Shown: positions 18,984 through 23,278 of the stretch, piece after piece
Position numbering within the stretch: position 1 is the stretch's first letter
How the letters are laid out: every line of letters begins with the position of its first letter
Assembly: GCA_032433595.1 (NCBI GenBank)
Contig: JASWJB010000483.1
Coordinates: forward strand, 1 to 23,278
Reading direction: 5' to 3'
Source: Conoideocrella luteorostrata
Lineage: Eukaryota > Ascomycota > Sordariomycetes > Hypocreales > Clavicipitaceae
Length of the DNA stretch: 23,278 bases
The notes under the pieces: model-generated
What the model saw: the letters and a program-made list of their open reading frames with translations, nothing else
What the model was told of the DNA's origin: nothing
The model's database searches: none
Position numbers and translations under genes: made by a program

Positions 18984-20084
18984 TTACCGGACTCTTTCTG
19001 TATATGCCTTCCAAGCGGCAGAGCGGTATCGTTCGGCCTCTCCTTCCGGGTCGCCCGCTTTCAAAATACCGCGACCGACAATGACAATATCTGCTCCAGC
19101 GATGCCAATGATTTTTTGTGGCGTATTGTATTGCTGCCCTTTCCCGTCACCCTGAACTGAGGTGTTCTGATCCTCGTCTTCCGGCGGCAGCTGGCAGCCC
19201 GGTGTCATGTGGATAAATTGATCATCAGATTGCGCGTTCAGCGTCTCTTGTGATACGAACCCCATAACAAAGTCCTTGTGTTCTCGGGCGGCCTCCACGC
19301 AAGCGGCTGTGTACTCTTTATTCATGAAGTTGCCGGCTGAGGACATTTGCGCCAGAATGAGCAGACCTCTAGTCATGGGAGCTTCCTCAATGCCGGCAAA
19401 AAGAATCTCATCGCCGCCAGCCATGCCCTTGGTCAAGCGAGGGGAGTTGACAGGCTCGTATTGTTGCGTGACTGTCGTTACGGAGACAATGCTACCCTTT
19501 CGGCCATCGTCTGGACGCCGGGGTGCATTTTCTTTGGCATCGCCACGGCCGCTGGAGCCCGCGTCGTTCTCCTCGAAGTCCTCTGCCGTAGGAGTGCCCA
19601 CGGTAACAGAAGTCCTGACTTCGTAAGGGTAACGCTCGAACCACCAAGTCGCAGCATTGGCTAAGGAGGTAACGGATGCTTTGCCGGGAACCATGTTGAC
19701 GTTAACAATATGTGCCCACTCAATGATCCGCGCAGAACCGCCGATGTACTGCGTCTCCACTGTGTTGCCGATATCGCCAAACTTGCGATCCTCGAAGATA
19801 AGAAAGCCATGACGACGAGCCAGTGAAGCCAACTTCGCGCCGGTACCGGTTTGCGGGTGAAAGTCCCACCCAGATACCATGTCGTAGTGAGTCTTGAGAA
19901 CGACAATTGATGGTCCGAGTTTGTCGGCAAAGTACATCAGCTCCCTCGCGGTTGTGACATCAGCACTCAGACACAGGTTGGACGCTTTCAGGTCCATCAG
20001 CTTGAATAGATAGGCATTGAGAGGATGAGTGGCACTCTGGGATCTAGAGGCGTAGGTCTCCTTGAGGGTATGATGCGGCGCCAT
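18984..20084 (-). CDS. pyr4: Orotidine-5'-phosphate decarboxylase (last step of UMP synthesis)
   Basis: An intronless 366-residue frame. It converts orotidine 5'-phosphate to UMP and CO2 in the cytosol. The catalytic residues are all visible: D42 in LSADV, K64 in VLKTHYD, and D99, K101, D104 in [13 protein letters not shown] (equivalent to yeast Ura3 D37, K59, D91, K93, D96). Phosphate-binding R338 lies in VGRGI, and HMTPG sits at 292-296. A long insertion (about 150-236, Ser/Asp/Gly-rich in the middle) explains why it is about 100 residues longer than yeast Ura3; filamentous ascomycete PYR4 proteins share such an insert. The start [15 protein letters not shown] is the first in-frame ATG, with A at -3; the frame extends further up only without an ATG. 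It looks fully functional. Loss of this gene causes uridine auxotrophy and 5-fluoroorotate resistance (known of the family). Confidence 0.96.
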   Translation of the reverse strand: MAPHHTLKETYASRSQSATHPLNAYLFKLMDLKASNLCLSADVTTARELMYFADKLGPSIVVLKTHYDMVSGWDFHPQTGTGAKLASLARRHGFLIFEDRKFGDIGNTVETQYIGGSARIIEWAHIVNVNMVPGKASVTSLANAATWWFERYPYEVRTSVTVGTPTAEDFEENDAGSSGRGDAKENAPRRPDDGRKGSIVSVTTVTQQYEPVNSPRLTKGMAGGDEILFAGIEEAPMTRGLLILAQMSSAGNFMNKEYTAACVEAAREHKDFVMGFVSQETLNAQSDDQFIHMTPGCQLPPEDEDQNTSVQGDGKGQQYNTPQKIIGIAGADIVIVGRGILKAGDPEGEAERYRSAAWKAYTERVR

Positions 20085-21137
20085 GTTAGCAGCCTCGCAA
20101 CCCTTGGACGAGGGGAGATCAGTGGCCGTACGTCGTGTGCCGTGTGCGACGAAGTGCGACTGATGCGGGATTGTTGTTTCGTTCACCCCTCGGGCCCGCC
20201 TGCTGGGAGTGGGTGGCGTGTACAGTCTCGATAACTTGTGACCGCTCTTTTTTCCACAGGGAGGGGGGAATTCTGTTGTTCCTCCTGGTCGTATCAACTG
20301 CTTGGTCGTCGCAATGCAGAAGATATCAGATGAAAGATGGCGCCGTTCTCGAAATTGAGCGCTCTTCAACAGAGATTGGCACAGCAAATAGGTTTGAGGT
20401 CGCGCAGAGGTGGGCGGATGAACGGCAGATTGCTCGGGGTTTTTATGGCGGCGGTACCGGAGATTTTAGACTCGCGACATACGGAATGGTGATCGCATGC
20501 AGCAAAAGTTCCGAATTGATGCCGAAGAGGAGTCGTGCAGCCAGTACACCAGCCAACTTTTGCTATAATAATGCACCTGATAAAGTAAAGAGTCGGCAAA
20601 TGTCCAATAAGAGATAAAAAAAAGTGAAAGAAGGAAAAATGAGGAGCTGTCAAGGAAAAAAGGCAAAGCCCAGTCGCAAATAGTGGCAGGGATGGTTGAG
20701 CCCAAGTGGTGCCTGGAGCGCCGTACTAGAGCAGTCCAGTGGGACGCTCTGTGGACTCTGTGGACAGGCAGGGATCAGACAGAATAGGGCAAGTCGGTCG
20801 CCCGGCAAGGACGGCCGTGTTATATATCGTACTTGGGCATTCCGTAGGTAGACCAGCAAGCTGCCCCGGTGCTGACTACAGCGTGCCGCGTTGTATTCCG
20901 TATGCGCAGCCTCCAACGTTGTTCTGCAGCGAGGCGAGGTGAGGCGAGGGCGAGACTGACCGAGAATGACCTAGCTTTGAAGGATGTGCACGCCAGGCGC
21001 TTCAGATCCGACGCTCCAGCACTGCAGCACTCTTACGGACTCTGGTTGGGATGGCTCGGCTTGGTTTAGCTCAACCAGGCTCTCGGCTACGTCACGTAAC
21101 GAGCTGCTTAGTGCACAACTGTTGGGTGTCGGGATAT

Positions 21138-21171
21138 GCGCCAAAGGCCCCCATCTTGAGGCCTTTGGCGC
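21138..21171. repeat. Perfect 12-bp inverted repeat (hairpin)
   Basis: GCGCCAAAGGCC (21138-21149) and GGCCTTTGGCGC (21160-21171) are exact reverse complements around a 10-bp loop. No T tract follows on either side and no gene ends nearby, so a bacterial-style terminator is not the explanation. It may be a foldback relic or a protein-binding palindrome. Confidence 0.85.
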
Positions 21172-21934
21172 TAAAGAAGACTTTGAGATGGCGCACCACG
21201 ACGGCCGCCCAACCTGCTCTTTCCTGATGAAGAAACCTGCGTCTGCAGGTGGCGGACAGGTGGCGGACATCATGCATCATGGACGGATACCATTCCTAGC
21301 AGCTGGTGTTACGTACGGTATCTGCAACGCCTGTCGACGGTTGACGCCCGCCTTCAGTGCATTTTAATAACCTTCGAAGTTGCATCATGTGGGGCGTCAT
21401 AATCCAGTACTACATATCTGTCTTGCCAGACAACCAGAGTCGCCACCAGCAAAAAGGCCGTTGTAAATGGCCGGCTTTATCTCCATGGAACCAAGTGACA
21501 AATTCGGTAATGCTGTTGTTTCATATCGACTCCGGGAACTGGGTCGTTGTCTTAGCTAAGTCACTCCGATGCGGACGGCGTTATTGCTCCAATTCTTTCA
21601 GAAACGACTGCTCCAGCCCCGATGGATTCATCAACCGTGGATCGCTCATGGTCTGGATCCTAACCATATCGCCATTATTCAATAAAGAGACCTTGTGTCT
21701 GCTGGGATTGAACGGTAGCAACGCATATACCCAGAACCCAGATCCACCATATGCACGGCGTAAATGGACGAATAAGGCATCTCTGCCCACTTGAGCAACT
21801 CCTGGGAACCCAACCTCTTGGACGGCCAACGAGCGGGACAGCATTGAACCGACATTTCAAGTGGACCTCGAGATGATGAGACGGCATCACAGGCTGGGCC
21901 CGATGGCGCCTGCCTGTAATAGTCACCACATAGT

Positions 21935-21943
21935 TACTCCGTA
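21935..21943. repeat. TACTCCGTA intergenic motif, copy 7
   Basis: Exact 9-mer copy in the gene-poor region right of pyr4. Confidence 0.6.
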
Positions 21944-22915
21944 CACATCCACCCCTTCCCATGTCCCGCTCCCGGACGGCTCATTGCCGGTGCCGTTGAC
22001 TGTCTATTATCCCTGGCCATCGTACTCCCGAGGTGCTCCGTAAATACTCCGGTTTTTATTGCCATTAAATCAAGAATATTGGTCGTTAGGTCCTACCATG
22101 TCGCCCTGCGCCAAGGTTCAAGCAGACAGAGCCGTTGGCTAGTTAACGATCGGGGGACCTGTTCGACATACTTCACTAGTTTCCAACCTGCAGCCACTCA
22201 GCATGAACGCATCGACGTGATCGCCCAACGACACAGGCATGACAGGCAGCCTCGTCGACCCCGATGGTTCACGAACATGGGTTTGCGTGATCCGAATCAA
22301 CAGAGAGACTAACTGTTCTTCTCCGACATGTTTGTCCGGTTCCAAGCTGGACATGGTCGCTAATATTTGGTGCAGAGGGTTATTTAGTTGGCTTGTTTTT
22401 CATGGAGCAATGGCGCCCAGCTCATACCTGGCCGAGATACGGAGATACGACAATAATGAGTGACAGAGCCGGGTTGGGAATGACAATACTACAAAAGGGG
22501 GGAAGATGTTTGGTGGGTTAATGCCAAGGCATGTCCTGTTACACCCGGCTCATCGTTCAGCTCTTGAACTGGAGGTATATGAGTTCATGTTATAAGCAGT
22601 ACCACATCGTTGGGGGCGAGTCAGTTTATGCATCCATGATCTCCTGACCCTGCTAGTCTCATGGATGCCTTGAAGAATTGAAGAGAATGTCAATATGTTG
22701 GAAGATTCATCCGAAATTTCCATAGTCTCTGTCGGGACACCCCCTCAAGCCGTGTGACTCGTATAGTGCGCAAAAGCTGAGTGACGGCCAAGGCAGGGGG
22801 ATTGCCCAGAGAAACTACGAGTTCTCCGTACCCGGTCGACGGATAAACAGTAATTGACTCTCGCTTATACAATTTACAGACAGGAGAGCCTCGACCGCAC
22901 CTTCTGTCGCTAAAT

Positions 22916-23278
22916 CTTGCGCGTGAAGAAGCGTTGACACTTTGTCAGGTTGTAAAGAACAAATTAAACAACTGAGTCAACTAGTGGTGAGGAAGGTGTT
23001 GGTAAGATCAAATGGTATGCTAATGCTGGAGCCTTGAGCAGTGTATTTCAAGCAGTTGAAAACGATTGACAATTCTTGTAGTGTAATTTTTGCTTTACAA
23101 AGAAAGCATGTAGTCCACCTCATCTCCATGGGAAGCTATTCATAATATAAAAAATAAGACTGGCTTCACCAAGGTCCTCAAAAAGTTCGACAAGATATTG
23201 GACAAAGAGCTCAAGAGCTCCTATATGAAAGCTCATGTCGACACAGCGTATCCGTTTAAGGACGAGACGAAGAAGGTC
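22916..23278 (+). pseudogene. SPX-domain remnant, XPR1/SYG1-like, cut by window edge
   Basis: From 23114 to the window end 55 codons are open and include IHNIKNKTGFTKVLKKFDK and later AHVDTAYPF. The first matches the last SPX helices, with the Lys-rich KxLKKxDK surface that binds inositol pyrophosphates. The second resembles the AHVEVAPF segment that follows in XPR1-type phosphate exporters (from memory of the family). The frame is closed by TAG at 23111-23113 and has no early ATG. Upstream, 22916-22951 reads LAREEALTLCQV and then, in another frame, 22954-22980 reads KEQIKQLSQ, together resembling the SPX linker helix with a frame break between. This suggests a decayed gene copy. The alternative is a real gene with introns or a sequencing error here, since the main transporter part would lie beyond the edge. 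Confidence 0.45.

Larger units (their letters stand above)
20085..22915. other. Gene-poor region, 2.8 kb, right of pyr4
   Basis: The left edge is the pyr4 promoter. Beyond it I recognise no gene. The longest ATG-started minus-strand frames are 21581-21844 (87 codons) and 22139-22354 (71 codons); they have reasonably balanced composition but no recognisable domain and do not join by plausible splicing. The interval holds a perfect 12-bp hairpin (21138-21171), GAGGCGAG-type direct repeats near 20930-20955, one TACTCCGTA copy (21935-21943) and near-matches around 22029-22040 and 22825. I see no transposase, reverse transcriptase or tRNA. Confidence 0.55.

Noticed and set aside
21138..21171. Hairpin as a Rho-independent-type terminator
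   Set aside because: No T tract follows either arm and the host is a eukaryote.

Overview
The window looks like nuclear DNA of a filamentous ascomycete. Protein genes carry short introns (53-182 bp) with GT..AG ends and, in places, a textbook TACTAAC branch site. The gene content (a long p150 dynactin, a Zn2Cys6 regulator, an orotidine-5'-phosphate decarboxylase with the long filamentous-fungal insertion) fits Sordariomycetes, probably Hypocreales. That placement is inference from family features; no search was run.

Layout, left to right. 1-2276: long gene-free stretch with a CA microsatellite and a pyrimidine tract, the upstream region of a (+) HMG-box transcription factor gene (2277-4567, one intron inside the HMG box). 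5259-9287 (+): p150/Glued subunit of dynactin, intronless, preceded by a small upstream ORF whose stop overlaps the start codon. Convergent to it, 9905-10747 (-): SRP19/Sec65 subunit of the signal recognition particle. 11549-13373 (-): a six-exon CCCH zinc-finger protein with a coiled coil and a domain containing an IDGNG motif. 13374-15437: about 2 kb with no convincing gene. 15438-17903 (-): a five-exon Zn2Cys6 fungal-specific transcription factor. 18984-20084 (-): pyr4, orotidine-5'-phosphate decarboxylase. 20085-22900: about 2.8 kb with no recognisable gene but a perfect 12-bp hairpin. 23114-23278 (+): an SPX-domain fragment (XPR1/SYG1-like) preceded by disrupted frames and cut by the window edge.

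The genes do not form one pathway. They are mostly housekeeping or regulatory genes (microtubule motor cofactor, protein targeting, pyrimidine synthesis, two sequence-specific regulators, one RNA-binding candidate), so this is an ordinary chromosomal block and not a biosynthetic cluster. I see no new multi-gene system. The features most worth a second look are: (1) a 9-mer, TACTCCGTA/TACGGAGTA, present exactly seven times, always between genes; (2) the CCCH protein architecture, whose IDGNG motif and last zinc finger appear only after splicing; (3) the upstream ORF abutting the p150 start; (4) spaced direct and inverted repeats upstream of the Zn2Cys6 gene; (5) the SPX remnant at the right edge.
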